Of a stretch of DNA of 64,000 nt, positions 1 through 11,691 are shown piece after piece. Below the pieces are notes generated by a model that had not been told where the DNA came from, did not search any database, and saw only the letters and a program-made list of their open reading frames with translations. Source of the DNA: Lodderomyces elongisporus (lineage: Eukaryota > Ascomycota > Pichiomycetes > Serinales > Debaryomycetaceae); NCBI RefSeq assembly GCF_030384665.1, contig NC_083676.1, positions 1,178,001 through 1,242,000 on the forward strand. The letters run 5' to 3'. The position numbers and the translations under genes are program-made. Every line of letters starts with the position of its first letter. Within the stretch, counting starts at the first letter, position 1.

Positions 1-549
1 AATCGTTAAAGTTAAAGTTTGTATTGATGTCATTTTGTCCTCCAACCTTGTTGGTGAAATCATACATCGACTCTTCGGTAGTGAGAAAAGACATGGGGTC
101 TATTTCTCTCTCTGATGTGGCTGTTTGATGTGGCTTAAATGAATCATCAAAGGCCAACGCAGCATCAAAGCTTGGTATATTGTTGTTGTTGTTGACAATG
201 CTGTTGTTATAGTTGCCATCATTTGAGGTGTGAGGTGTGCCATTCATATCATTGAGGAAACTTAATGGATCATCGGTTGAGTATTTATTATCTAGAATGT
301 TGAAATTGAATTCAGGGTCATCCAATCCTGATAAATTGTTGAAAAAAGCATCATTCATGTAGTTGTTCTTGGACTGATCGGGTGCGATTGAGGTGGTATT
401 GTGTGGTGTATTGACATTGTGAGCACTATTAGTAGTGGATGAGGGTAACAAATACGACAACGGCGAATTATACTGCGAATGCATTGTAGAATTAACAGAT
501 TGTCCGGGAATAGAGCTTGTGGAAGGGTGCAGATGTTGTTGTTTTTGAT

Positions 550-587
<38 letters not shown>

Positions 588-1480
588 GGAATAGGATTTG
601 CGCGTGTTCCGCATGCTTCGTTCAATTTGCTACAAAATGGGTCTATCTCTTCTTCAAACTTTTCGGCAAAGTTGATGTTTGGTCTATTTGAGCCTATGGA
701 TGAAGAATTGGAGTCCGGCGACACCAAGATATTGTCGTCCAACGGAGTGGTAGAGGTCGACGAGCCAGATACGAGATCGGGGCAAGTGTTATATGAAGAG
801 TCGCTTGCTGGTTTTGTAGCATCTGCACGAGGTTGTTTCTGTTGCTTTTGATGTGTTTGATGGACCTGCAGCAGTTTTTCTTGTTGTTGCTTTAAATATT
901 TTAGATTTTCCTTAGACCAAGGCAACCCAAAAGAGAAATTTGGTGACAGTGTTGAGATGGACGAATTGGAAGATGCTCTATCCAAGCCTGAGCTTCTTGA
1001 GCTGGCACTATTTGCTCTCCCACTACCCACATTCTGATCTTTAGCTTGTTGTTGCTGCTGCTGACTTGCAGCAGCTGCTGCTGCAGAGTACTCTTTGTTA
1101 GTATGTGGATGACTCAAGTGTCCGACAGTTGTGGGTAGATTTAAATCCAGGAAATCAGTGGTTCCTCTGTATTTTGCCAATTCATTCTTTAGTATATTGA
1201 CTTGAGCTTGCAAGAAATCAGTTTCAGTGGTGGCTCTGACATTTTCATCCTCCAACATCTTAACCTTTTCCTCCAATTCTTGCATCTTGCGTTCCTTTCT
1301 CTCACGATAAGCTCTTTGTGCAGCTCTGTTTTGAGCTGTTCTCTTTGATTTGGGTTCTGTCTCAATTTGCTTCCTTCCAGGTTTGGTGTGCAATTTCTTA
1401 AGGTCGTTACCTGAGTCCAGGTCGGCATTGTCCACTGGTGGTGATACAATATCTGAGTAGTTCCGTTTAACGTCAGTCAT
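1..1480 (-). CDS. CAP1: AP-1-like bZIP transcription factor Cap1/Yap1 (C-terminus outside window)
   Basis: Nuclear factor that activates oxidative-stress and drug-response genes; in the family, oxidation of its cysteine-rich domains blocks nuclear export. The frame opens at ATG 1480 and stays open to base 2 (about 493 codons), so the stop and the C-terminal Cys-rich domain lie beyond the left edge. Residues 43-106 form the bZIP: basic region with NRAAQRAYRERK, then heptad leucines. Cys283 and Cys290 sit in a segment reading FCSKLNEACGTR, the N-terminal Cys-rich domain typical of Yap1/Cap1. Gln runs occur near residues 138-145 and 300-310, with Asn/Ser-rich stretches elsewhere. The 1.4-kb upstream region contains TTAGTAA (2509-2515), a perfect Yap1-type element, so autoregulation is possible but unproven. 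The family assignment is firm. Confidence 0.93.
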
Positions 1481-2894
1481 TGTCCTTTTACCTTCTTTTT
1501 TTTAGTTCTTTATTTATTTATTTGTTTTTTTTTTTATTTGTTGATTTCTTCCTTGTTCAGTTCGTGCTGCTGATGGTAAAAATGGTTTTGTTGATGTGTA
1601 AATATGTACGTTAAATGTAAAAAAACACGATGGTGTTTTTTCTTTTCTTTTCTTTTCCTGTTCCTTTTTTTTGGTTAGGAAAAGAAAGTTGTGGTGGTTG
1701 GTGAAAGGAAGTGATTCTTTTATTTGACGAGTGCTGACTAATCTACTTCACACTCAAGAGGTGCTGTTCAGTTGAGTGAATTTATAAGGGTAATATCTTA
1801 GTGTGTGTGTGTGTGTGTGTGTGCTAGTTTGAATAATTAGCAAAGAAGCAAAAAAAAAATACGTTTTGTTCTTTGACTTGTCTTTGTTTTTATATTTGCT
1901 TGTATTAGATGAGTCTGTCTTGGGAGTTGAAGAAGCAAAGGAGTTGATTATTTAGTGATGGATATGGTATAAAAGAAATTGGGTACTTAAAAAACAAAGG
2001 GGGAAGGGGCGAGGACTATGTTTGTCTGTGTCAAGCTCTATAGAAATTTGGTGAGGGTTGGCTCTCGCTATATATATGATACACACAATTACACTAAATG
2101 TATTTTTCCCACTTTATAAATCTTTTTTTTTTTTTAAAAAAAATAAAATAAAATAAAAAAAATTTCTTTCCATTGCCTTCATATAGATCCTTCTATTATT
2201 TCTATTTAGAATTTTTATTTTTTATTTTTTAATTTAATCCTTTGCATCTTTACTATTCCTCTTGAGCTGCTAAAAGTATATATATATAGATGTGTGTATG
2301 TGTGTATGTGACACTCTGCTGTGTTCCATTCTGTCTTTGCCTCCACTCTCTTGCCATTTCCCATGTATCCGATATAAGTTTATTGTGCCAATTTCAATTG
2401 TTGTAGGTTCATCTATTTACAATGTACATAAGTATCAAAGTATGTTTGCAGTCATAACTCTCTTTATCTAACACATACTGAAAAGAAAAAAAAAAGCGGC
2501 AGAAAGGATTAGTAAGCAACTACCCCGTTTTTTTTTTTTTCTTGCTTTTTTTTTCTTTTTTCTTTTTGCAAAAAATACCTTTGAATCACGTGATATATCA
2601 ACTTATGTGCCTTTACTTGTGTGTACTACAAAAGCTTTTATAGCCATCGATAACCTACCTCAAATACTGGAACAAAGACATTAAGCATTGACTGGTGACT
2701 CAGAGACTACTCAAAGAGTTACTACTTACTACCTTGTTCCTTGTCAATCCCCCTCCCCCTAAGAATCTTAACAAAAGAAAAAATAAAAATAAAAAAAGAT
2801 TTTTCATTTTTCATTTTTTATTTCTTTTATTTTTCATTTTTTTTTTTTTTTTTTACTTGATCTATCTTTCTAAGTATATACATGTAACGATAGT
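1481..2894. other. Intergenic region: CAP1 promoter and DYS1 3' side
   Basis: No coding region was seen. It contains a (GT)n run near 1802-1821, several poly(dA:dT) tracts (about 2120-2160, 2530-2570, 2830-2855) and one TTAGTAA at 2509-2515. It should hold the CAP1 promoter and leader. Confidence 0.6.
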
Positions 2895-4031
2895 CTACTT
2901 TCCTTTTTCGCTAGCAAAAGTGGCAGCAACAATCAATGGAAATACCAAGGTGACATCTGCATAAACCTTGACTGATCTAGCATCAGCCTTGATCTTACCC
3001 CAACTTATTGCTTCATCGGGTCTGGCACCCGCATCGGATCCGTCAAATTCCTGGCCCGTATTAATATACACCGCGTAATCGGCACCGTTCCTCATTAAAC
3101 ATGCGTTACAAATGTGGTGTTTTATCAAACCACCTCCCAATATGATCATCCCTGCTCTTGATGCCGACATCGCCATTGAGTTGATCTTTCTAATATCTGC
3201 AACAATGTCCAACCTCAACTGATGGGGCGAAGCTTTAAATGTATGGAAAAATAACATATCACCTATGGACCCATCGGTTAAACCAGGTGAAAAAATAGGA
3301 ATTTGGTTCTTGTGTGCCCAATAAAGCACCGAAGTCTCATCATTAATCTCCTTACCCAAACGATCAATAATCTTGGACGGCGTGAGAATAGCACTAGAAC
3401 CAGCATCAAGGACACCATCACCTTCCTTCTTTACTGCCTCTTGCTGCTCCTCAAGTAATCTATCAAATATAGGTACAATCCACTCTTCAAACTTACAATA
3501 GTTGTCATTAGGCACCAACAAGTTCCCAATCCTATTCATTCCCTGATCTCTCAATCCCTTCCCTGGTAATGTGAAATCGCCCATATACGTAGGGGCCAAG
3601 CACTTGATTAAATCTTCTTCAACTGCACCTGCAGTAGCCACAATACCACTCACCATCTTATGCTGCACAAGAAATCTTAAAGTATCTCTTAATCCACTAG
3701 AAATCAAGTTTGAAGTATACCCTAAAAACACCGTAGTCTTTTGTCTTCCTTCATCGTCAAATTCTCCAACTTGTTCATGTTCTGGTAATTCACTCTTGTG
3801 CTTACCTCTCCAACTCCTCATCTCATCTATTATATTACATGCTTGCGCAAGAGAGCTGGCTTGGAAACCCATTCGACTCATCGATGAGATCAAGTCTTTT
3901 GCAGTCATGTTATATGCAGAGTCCTTCAGGTAGTCAATACCAGAAACTTCAACAAAATCATCTGGCACAGGCACTGATTGTTTCAACACGGCATCGGAAG
4001 CCAAGTTTGGAAGTTTACCGGAATCACTCAT
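2895..4031 (-). CDS. DYS1: Deoxyhypusine synthase
   Basis: Transfers the aminobutyl group of spermidine to one lysine of eIF5A, the first step of hypusine formation; cytosolic NAD-dependent homotetramer. The 378-residue protein matches the family's usual length (about 370-390). Diagnostic blocks include [20 protein letters not shown] and a C-terminal [20 protein letters not shown]; the Lys in SWGK (about residue 346) corresponds to the catalytic lysine that forms the enzyme-substrate imine. The start is an ATG at 4031 followed by a normal N-terminus. No intron is needed. It lies in the same orientation as CAP1, but yeast genes are transcribed separately, so no functional link is implied. Confidence 0.97.
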   Translation of the reverse strand: MSDSGKLPNLASDAVLKQSVPVPDDFVEVSGIDYLKDSAYNMTAKDLISSMSRMGFQASSLAQACNIIDEMRSWRGKHKSELPEHEQVGEFDDEGRQKTTVFLGYTSNLISSGLRDTLRFLVQHKMVSGIVATAGAVEEDLIKCLAPTYMGDFTLPGKGLRDQGMNRIGNLLVPNDNYCKFEEWIVPIFDRLLEEQQEAVKKEGDGVLDAGSSAILTPSKIIDRLGKEINDETSVLYWAHKNQIPIFSPGLTDGSIGDMLFFHTFKASPHQLRLDIVADIRKINSMAMSASRAGMIILGGGLIKHHICNACLMRNGADYAVYINTGQEFDGSDAGARPDEAISWGKIKADARSVKVYADVTLVFPLIVAATFASEKGK

Positions 4032-5100
4032 TGATTATATAGTATGGCACTAGCAGGGTAAATGGAAAAAACTATAGGGAAAAAAAACGTATTTATGCCT
4101 CTTGTTTTCTTTTGTTTCGGATGTTATTCCATCTTGCTTCTCACTTTATATATTTTTTTTAAATTATTTTAATATTTTTTTTTTCTTTGAAAAAAAAAAA
4201 CTAAAAGAAGAAAAGAAAAGAAAAGTGGTTTCACTGACTAAATCTCGTGGTTTAAGTTCCAAGGATTTGTAAAGAGGAATTTTGGATTCTTCAGAGGATG
4301 TCCTAATTAAAAGTCATAAAGATAAAGATAAAGATAATAATAATAATAATAAATTAAGAAAAAACAACAACAACAAAGAAACAAACAATAAAGACAAACA
4401 AATATACATGGCAACTGAGTTGAAAATGGATACCCAATATCTAACTTCAAATTTTCAATATCTCATGATGTAATGTAATGTAGTATAATGTAAATTAGAA
4501 TCCACTTACCATGCCTTCTCAACAGTTCTTTTTTTTTTTTTTTTAATTTTTTGCCCTTTCTAGCAGTGTAAGATTCTGGAAATGAAACTGACTCGATAAG
4601 TGGAATGCACCAACGACTTTAGTATTTTGATCCAAAATTTTTAAGCGAACTATAGTATATCTTTTTTACCAACCATAGCAAGTTGCAAATCTTTTAGTTA
4701 TTATTCCTTTTCTGTTCATTATTTCCCTTCGTTTTCCTAAAAATTTAATACTTTTCAGTTTAACCAAGAAAAAAAAAATGATATGTCAACTTCTCTTACA
4801 AATCCAAGTCAACAAAAACAAACATTAAATCAATAAATGACTCAAGAGCAATGTTTAAATTTACAAACATTTTCTTCAATTTTTCTTTTAGGAATCACAA
4901 ACTGTGAAAATTTCAGTAGAAGTAGAATAAAAACGAACAAGAAAAATAGAGAACAAAAAATAAAATACAGAATACGGAAAGCAGTTAGCAGAAAACTCAA
5001 TCAAATTCATTTTCCAGTACATTTTCCAGTGCATTTTCCAGTACATTTTCTGATGCATGTTCTAATTCACATTCAACATTGATATTACTCAAATAATTAT
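4032..5100. other. Intergenic region between DYS1 and the NDUFA12-like gene
   Basis: About 1.07 kb without a supported gene. A/T homopolymer runs dominate (4150-4210, 4330-4410, 4530-4550). A 12-bp tandem repeat sits at the right end (separate entry). Confidence 0.55.
5008..5055. repeat. 12-bp tandem repeat, four units
   Basis: Units read CATTTTCCAGTA/G three times, followed by a degenerate fourth, CATTTTCTGATG. They lie about 45 bp beyond the stop of the leftward NDUFA12-like gene, so they are probably within its 3' UTR. Confidence 0.85.
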
Positions 5101-5523
5101 CTATACCCTCTCACTCACTTCAGGAGTCCAACTCTGACATTTTGGTTTAGCAGTGTTATAAGTAACGTATGCACCTGCCGTGTTTGTATAGTTAGGTTTG
5201 TGTTTAGCTGGCAATGGGTATGCTCTATGCACTTTTTGATCTTCGGGTAACGCATTTGGAGGTGTATTTGTACCGTAACCCAACCAGTAATGCCAACCTG
5301 GCTCAACTTGTGACATATCTGGGTGCCAACTATTATATTCGACCCAACGAGTTCTCATGTGTATTTCTTCTGGTGCATCTGTCTCGTAGAATTTGTTACC
5401 AAAATCATCCTCACCAACAAGCCAACCGGATTTCAAATCATTATGAAATTGCAATTGCCATGCAGCACGCTTGATGCCCGATTTATAAGCATTCTTGACA
5501 AATCTACCTATTGATGTTGACAT
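5101..5523 (-). CDS. NADH:ubiquinone oxidoreductase (complex I) accessory subunit, NDUFA12/B17.2 family
   Basis: A 140-residue subunit of mitochondrial complex I, matrix-arm side, needed for assembly or stability in the family. The diagnostic core is WLVGEDDFGNKFYE, then RTRWVEYN and WHYWLGYGTNTPP (residues about 34-95), followed by a basic C-terminal tail rich in Tyr and Pro. ATG at 5523 gives a natural N-terminus (MSTSIGRFVKNAYKSG). Its presence shows that the organism retains proton-pumping complex I, unlike Saccharomyces. The promoter side contains a dense microsatellite block (5671-5973). Confidence 0.93.
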   Translation of the reverse strand: MSTSIGRFVKNAYKSGIKRAAWQLQFHNDLKSGWLVGEDDFGNKFYETDAPEEIHMRTRWVEYNSWHPDMSQVEPGWHYWLGYGTNTPPNALPEDQKVHRAYPLPAKHKPNYTNTAGAYVTYNTAKPKCQSWTPEVSERV

Positions 5524-5801
5524 TTTAATCTGCTATTGTTGTATCGCTTCGGGGATGATGGATGGGGGGGGTGGTGGTATGTACTAAGCGGTTGAAGTAA
5601 AAGAAAATTAGTATCGAGAAATGAATGGGTAATCACAGTTGCGTTTCATTCACTTGGTGTAAAGAAATGAAATGAAAAGCGAGAATGAGAATGAGAGAGA
5701 GAATGAGAGAGAGAGAGAGAGAGAGAGTGTGTGTGTGTGCATGTGTGCATGTGTATACACACATATATATGTTTGGGTGTGCGTTTGTATGGGAGAGAGA
5801 A

Positions 5802-5817
5802 GGGGGGGGGGGGGGGG
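5802..5817 (+). repeat. 16-base poly(G) tract
   Basis: Uninterrupted run of 16 G on the + strand, exceptional in this A/T-rich sequence, 280-295 bp upstream of the NDUFA12-like start. It could form G-quadruplex-like structure or vary in length between strains. Confidence 0.85.
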
Positions 5818-5931
5818 AGAAAGAAAAAAGAATTCATAAGATATTTTCAATTATGTCTGATTGGTTGCGCACATTACAAAACTGGAAACCGCCGCACACA
5901 TATTAGTCAAACCCCAACCAAAGAGGAAACA

Positions 5932-5933
<2 letters not shown>

Positions 5934-5973
<40 letters not shown>
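5934..5973. repeat. (TTA)n microsatellite
   Basis: About 13 copies of TTA/ATT in the spacer downstream of MAK10 and upstream of the NDUFA12-like gene. Confidence 0.85.
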
Positions 5974-6138
5974 CGACAACTGTATAAACAAATTGGGAGT
6001 AGAGGTTGAAGAAGCAAATGTTAGAAGGAACAAAGTCAAAAAAGAAAGAAAAGACAAAGCTCATTTCTCCATAAAGTTATAGACATTTCAATGTAATCTT
6101 TTGTATTTTCTCTTGCTCTCTAGAAAAAAAAAAACTAG

Positions 6139-8757
6139 CTACTCATTCTTGGTGACAGTTTTCATGGACAAAAAATATGCGTGCTTGCCCCTTTCAACCA
6201 CCAATCTATACTGCTTGGGAATTTCCAACAAATCATCATTGTGCTCAGATATTATCTTGCCTAGAGAGCTAACCTCCAGGCTCATTTCATTTCCTGCCTC
6301 CGCGAGTCTCTCATACCATTCCTTTATTTTACTTTGCTTAATAAAATCCACATCACCATTTCGACTCACGTAATTCAATATACTCTTGACCCCCTTTTCC
6401 ACCTCATGTAAAGCCAGTTTGATTTCCGTTAAAAGTTTCAAGCATTGGGTCAAGTTCACTCGGTTATTTGCATCAGGTCTAGTTGCAATAAGCTCGTGTT
6501 GATATTGTGCATAACTGGGAAATTCTGGAACGCCTATCGACGACCATGGTTTCATACGTAGATAATAAAGATGTTCCATGGAGCTCATATTTTTAGTAGG
6601 TCCCCTAGAGAAATCAATGAGTCGCAACTTAGCAAGCACTGCGCAAAATTTACTATAGCATGTGACTAGCTTATCCATGCACGTATAATGGTCAACCATG
6701 TAATCTTGGTATTTGATAGTGTGAAGCAAGCGAGGAATGGTGACATCAACACCATAGTTGTGTTGCGTTTTCAAAGCATCCTTTTTAGGACCATTTTTCA
6801 ATTTTTTAATCTTCTTGGGCATATTAATTTCAATCTCATCAATCTTGGCCAATACAATTTTCCTCAATGGAGTCTTGATATGGTTGATCAAATGGTTCAA
6901 TAACGTATCTGCATAAAGATAAACCATATATATCTCAAAAGGTTTGTAAAGCTCTAGGTCAATACCATTCAACAAAAGGTCAAGCATCATTTGTACTTTT
7001 TGGAAATATATAAACATGGTAACACTAAGTGATGGGATTCCAGCTTCCAATGGATCATAGATCTGAAAGCTGTCATATAATTGTCGCTCGAAAGTTTGCC
7101 AAGATACTTGTAAAGTATCCCATATCACTAATCCCTTTGATACTAATTGTTGCGACCGGCCAGGATTGGCGCCATATATGCAAAGATTATGGTAAATGGC
7201 ACCTTCAAGATCCTGCATCACCTGCAGATGCCTCTCTAGAATCTCTCTTTTCATCGAGTCTTTCAATTGCGCTACACGAGTATTGAGGTTGTGTAACATT
7301 ATAGTATTATCGCCAATCACATTTTCAACAATATCGGTAGTGAGTTTAGTCAAATCTGTTGAGGACGAACCAAATATAGATTTGTCATCGCGGATAAAGT
7401 ATTGCTGAAACAATGCTCTAGTGAAAACAGAAAAGTCGGTGCTAGGGTATCGAATATTGTAATGCAAATAGTCCTGTAGCTGGCTAATGGACTTGATCTC
7501 ACTGACCTGAGTTACAAGTTGAAAACTTGCTCTAAAAATTTCACTGATATGGTCAAGTGAATGAGAAATATTTATTTTTGCAACGTCAACTGGTATATTA
7601 GGATTATCAAGATCGGCTTGTATAAAACGTGAAAATGCGCCTTTTGGTATTGTTTCCTCATCATATTGAAAAGCACGCACTCTTTCAAGGTGCATCTCCA
7701 CATCTTTGCAAAAACTAAACAGGCGACACAATTCCTCGTTCCCTTTCAATGATGCATCCTTATCCATAAATGGTACCAGCAGAGATAAAACACACTCTTC
7801 AAATCGATTTAAGCTCTGCACTATCTTCAACTGACTGATTAAAATGCCCCCATTCTCTACAATATCGTTACCCAAGATCCATTCAATCGTGGTATCGATC
7901 TCCTCGATAATCAGCAAAGGGCTCACATCCAGTAAAAAGTCCAAATCCATTGCCCTTGTCATGATATCTTCTTCATCGTAGAGGAATTTGCGTGAGATAT
8001 CGAGCATAAAGCCAATGAACTTACACAATGCTCTAACAAATGTCTTGAGAATCTTGTGAACAGCCCAGTACTTGAAGTTCTTTTGATAAACTTGCTCCCC
8101 GATTCGTGAGTCTCGGAATGCACAGCCAGTTTTCAAATTATGGAATCGAGATTGAGAGTGGTTCACCAACAATGTTTGCACATAACGGCAACTCAATACG
8201 GATACGGGAAGACTATTATTTTCTAACCAATTTACCAATTGACACAACAAATGCGTTTGTACATTGATTATCGAGTCTACTTCTTGAGGTGCAGCGCAAT
8301 CAAATTTGATATCGTATGTGTTGAGGTAAATAATTCCTGTATCTAGCTTAGTGTTTAAAACCTCCAATGCACGAGTACCTTCGAGAAGTTCAAATAATGG
8401 AGACTTTATCACTTTGTTATTTTTGATTTGCGCTAGCGAAGCATATACATCATCTGTTATGTCAACTAATTCTGTGTCCCGATCATTGAGACTTAAACTA
8501 TCTATTATCTGGTTAGTATATTTGTTAAATAAAGAGGAATAGTCCTTAGTCCTTTCGCTACACTTATTCGCCCTTTCTAATTGGCCTTTTCTAAATCCTG
8601 TTTTTGTTTCTTTTTCTTTTTATTTTTATTTTTTTTCTCTAATTCAATTCATTTACACCGCTAGTTGTCTTTTATTTTGATTCTGTAATTAGAAAATAAT
8701 GGAAAAAATGGCAAAGGTTTCGCGATGAAAGTACGTACTTATGTGAGGATATGACAT
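6139..8757 (-). CDS. MAK10: NatC N-terminal acetyltransferase auxiliary subunit Mak10/Naa35 (spliced)
   Basis: Scaffold subunit of the NatC complex, which acetylates N-terminal Met-hydrophobic proteins on ribosomes. The large exon (8501-6139) encodes the Mak10 N-terminal signature SPLFELLEGTRALEVLNTKLDTG and the rest of the family-length protein. That frame has no ATG between the upstream stop near 8624 and the conserved region, so a 5' exon is required. I propose exon 1 at 8757-8739 (MSYPHI), donor GTACGT at 8738-8733, branch point TACTAAC at 8518-8512 and acceptor TAG ending at 8502. Joining is in frame and gives 793 residues starting MSYPHINSLSLNDRD. A second donor/acceptor pair, after 8735 and after 8498, is also in frame but weaker. 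Family assignment is strong; the exact start is inferred. Confidence 0.83.
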
Positions 8758-10119
8758 GTATTTACAGCAATAAAGTCTTTAGTTCATTAATGGTGTTTCT
8801 TATGGGATCTTTCAAATCTTTTATAAACGCAATTGAAAAAAAAAAGGAAGAAAAAAAAATTCAAATAAAATACAACATAGAATTAAAGACAGAAAAAAGA
8901 AAAAAAGAAAAAAGAAAAAGGATCGCGTGCAAACACTTATCAAAAACACACCTGCAATCAGTATCTCTTTTATTTTTCTTCGTATACAACTGATGTCCTT
9001 GAATCAAATATAGTTTCCTTCGAATTGTATCCATCCTAGAAAAAGTTTATTGAGCAAAGCATATTTGTTTTGAAAGCCACAATAATGTAGCTAATAATTT
9101 TGCAAATTGCAGGGTTGGCTTATTTGTTTTCATTATGTAGTTTATTTATCATCAATTGATGATTTCTTTGGCCTTTGAGTAAGAATCTTTGGTAGGAAAT
9201 ATTTGTGACATAATTCGAGTAGTTGTACCTTTTCTCATTTGTTCCTTTTACGTGGTTGTATTCTATGAGAAATCGATTTATCTGTGAGTCCTCATTGATT
9301 TACAAAATCAAATACACTTGGGACAGAATATATGAGTTTTAAGCAATCTATATTGTAAAACCAAAAACCAAAAACCAAAAAGAAATAAAAAAAGAGAAAG
9401 CTATCGAGAGAAAGTAAATAATTTTAAAGGTAAGATTATACCAATTGGAGAAAACAGATGCTAATAACCTCCATGGCTGGCTTCATCAAGATTAATGTCG
9501 GTTTCAAAGTGCGGAATTATGATTCCAAAATAGGAAATATACTCGAAAGCTTATCAAGGTTTAATTATTCATTCTGCTGCGTTTATTTTTTTTTCAACAC
9601 TTTTTTGTTGTATTCAGGGTGGTAGTGGTAATGGTTGTAATCATGAGGGTGAAGATGGTAACAGTTTCAAGGGCTGGTACTTTTGCGTAGAGTTTGGCAA
9701 GAATTCTTGTGCCATAATAGCCTCGTGTTGGCCATGCAAATTGACTCCTGCTATCTTTATCGTGACCCACAACTTGTCTTCTTTGTGTGAGGCTCCTCCA
9801 CACTTTTTTTTTCTTTTTCTTTTCCTTTTTTTGTTTTTTTTATTCAAAAAAAAAAAAATAGTAATATTCCCTTGATTAAATTTGCCTATTTTTGTGTGTG
9901 GGTGTGTATATGTGTGTGTGTATGTCAAAGTTGACGCTTTTTATTGGGGATATTTCGTGCCGTTCGATAATCAGTGTACTATTTAAATACCTCTAACTTT
10001 TCATTTTCAATTATTTTGCCAACAGTCCTAGTATTTACTACAAATAGGAAACATAACTAGTGCATACGCCTAAAAAAAAAAACCAATTGAAAAGAGAAAA
10101 AAATTAAACAAGATCGTAA
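8758..10119. other. Divergent promoter region between MAK10 and APE1
   Basis: About 1.36 kb with A-rich tracts (8838-8925, 9360-9410), T-rich tracts (9805-9860) and a (GT)n stretch (9893-9925). Short frames here lack ATG starts or conserved content. It is the likely shared upstream region of two divergent genes. Confidence 0.55.
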
Positions 10120-11691
10120 ATGTCAACCGTTAATATTGACGATATTTTAAAGGGAATCTCAGATTCATTGAGCAAGCTTCAGGAACAACAAGCACGTCAA
10201 AAAGAACTCAGTTTGGCTGCCAAAGATTCCCCAAATAATATCTCCTGTGATTTAGCATCTGTCAATTCCCAATCAAAGTATACTTCAGAGTACTACGAAG
10301 CAATTGCCAAGGATTACATAGAATTCACGTATAAAAATCCAACAATTTACCACGTTGTCAACCATTTTGCCTCGCAATTAGAAAATAACGGCTTCAAGTA
10401 CAAGTCCGAAAAGGATTCATGGTTGGATATCAAACCCGGAAAGTACTACACCACAAGAAATGGCTCATCGCTTGCAGCTTTTGTAGTTGGTAAGGACTGG
10501 TCGCCAGAAAAGGGTGTCGGAGCCATTGGTTCTCATATCGATGCGCTCACCACTGTTTTGAAACCAAATTCCACCAAGGAGAAAGTTGACGGATATGAAT
10601 TGCTCGGGGTAGCACCATATGCAGGTACTTTGGGAAACATCTGGTGGGATAGAGATTTAGGAATTGGTGGCAGGTTATTGGTGAAAGACTCCAAAGGTAA
10701 AATCACTCAAAAGTTAGTTGACTCGTCACCCAGTCCTATTGCTCACATCCCAAGCTTAGCACCTCACTTTGGCTTACCAGCAAATGACTTGAACAAAGAG
10801 ACCAAAGCAGTTCCTGTGGTTGGATTTTCAAGTAAAACACAAAAAGAAGATGAACCAACAGAGGCTGAGAAAAATGCTCCATTATTCGGTAAGCATTCTT
10901 TGAAACTATTACGCTACATTGCAAAGCTAGCAAATGTCAAAGTAGAATCCATTTCTCAGTGGGACTTGCAATTGTATGATGTCCAAAAGGGGACTTTTGG
11001 TGGGCTTGACAAGGAGTTTGTTTTTGCTCCTAGAGTCGATGATAGGGTTTGTTCCTACGCCGCTTTGAATGCCATTATTGATGCAAGCAACGAAAATTTG
11101 CTCAAAAGCGATTCCTTGACTGTTGTTGGCTTATATGACAACGAAGAAGTGGGAAGCTTGACAAGAGCTGGCGCTAAGGGCGGGATCTTGGAGCTTGTTG
11201 TCGAAAGAGTGTTGGCATCAGAGTATTTCAATCCAAATCAATCTGGTATACAAGATGCTTTAAGAGTCACATATGCAAACTCTATTATCTTATCAGCTGA
11301 TGTCAACCATTTGTTTAATCCAAATTTCAACGAAGTTTATTTGGAACACCACAAACCCGTTCCAAATACCGGTATTACTATTTCTTTGGATCCTAATGGC
11401 CATATGGCAACTGACTCTATCGGTTTGTCTTTGTTGGAGGATTTAGCTAAGCAGAACGATGACAAAGTCCAGTACTTCCAGATTAGAAATGACAGTAGAT
11501 CTGGTGGCACTATTGGGCCATCTATCTCAACCCAAACTGGCGCAAGAACGATTGACGTTGGAATTCCACAGTTGTCAATGCATTCAATCAGAGCTACTCT
11601 TGGATCGAAAGATATTGGGTTGGGAATCAAGTTCTTCACCGGATTTTTCAACAACTGGAGAAAGACATACGATAATTATGTGGATTTGTAG
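10120..11691 (+). CDS. APE1: Vacuolar aminopeptidase I, M18 metallopeptidase
   Basis: Zinc aminopeptidase of family M18, in yeast delivered to the vacuole by the Cvt/autophagy route. The protein has 523 residues (S. cerevisiae Ape1 has 514). Metal-site motifs are present: GSHIDA (His139, residues 137-142), RVDDR near 307, DNEEVGS near 345 and DVNHLFNPNF near 397, followed by HKPVPNTG. Residues 1-45 are not part of the catalytic fold and look like an amphipathic propeptide (MSTVNIDDILKGISDSLSKL), which favours the vacuolar Ape1 type over cytosolic aspartyl aminopeptidase. I saw no in-frame CTG codon in the gene. Start ATG 10120 is preceded by an A-rich leader. Confidence 0.95.
   Translation: MSTVNIDDILKGISDSLSKLQEQQARQKELSLAAKDSPNNISCDLASVNSQSKYTSEYYEAIAKDYIEFTYKNPTIYHVVNHFASQLENNGFKYKSEKDSWLDIKPGKYYTTRNGSSLAAFVVGKDWSPEKGVGAIGSHIDALTTVLKPNSTKEKVDGYELLGVAPYAGTLGNIWWDRDLGIGGRLLVKDSKGKITQKLVDSSPSPIAHIPSLAPHFGLPANDLNKETKAVPVVGFSSKTQKEDEPTEAEKNAPLFGKHSLKLLRYIAKLANVKVESISQWDLQLYDVQKGTFGGLDKEFVFAPRVDDRVCSYAALNAIIDASNENLLKSDSLTVVGLYDNEEVGSLTRAGAKGGILELVVERVLASEYFNPNQSGIQDALRVTYANSIILSADVNHLFNPNFNEVYLEHHKPVPNTGITISLDPNGHMATDSIGLSLLEDLAKQNDDKVQYFQIRNDSRSGGTIGPSISTQTGARTIDVGIPQLSMHSIRATLGSKDIGLGIKFFTGFFNNWRKTYDNYVDL

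Larger units (their letters stand above)
5524..6138. other. Intergenic microsatellite-rich region
   Basis: Spacer between the NDUFA12-like start and the MAK10 stop. It holds (GA)n around 5690-5727, (TG)n around 5728-5755, a 16-base G homopolymer at 5802-5817 and (TTA)n at 5934-5973. No gene is supported; apparent frames here are repeat translations. Confidence 0.7.

Noticed and set aside
9594..9928. Two overlapping minus-strand frames of 69 and 95 codons between MAK10 and APE1
   Set aside because: Composed of GT/AC and A-rich repeat translations with no conserved segment; codon pattern unlike neighbouring genes.
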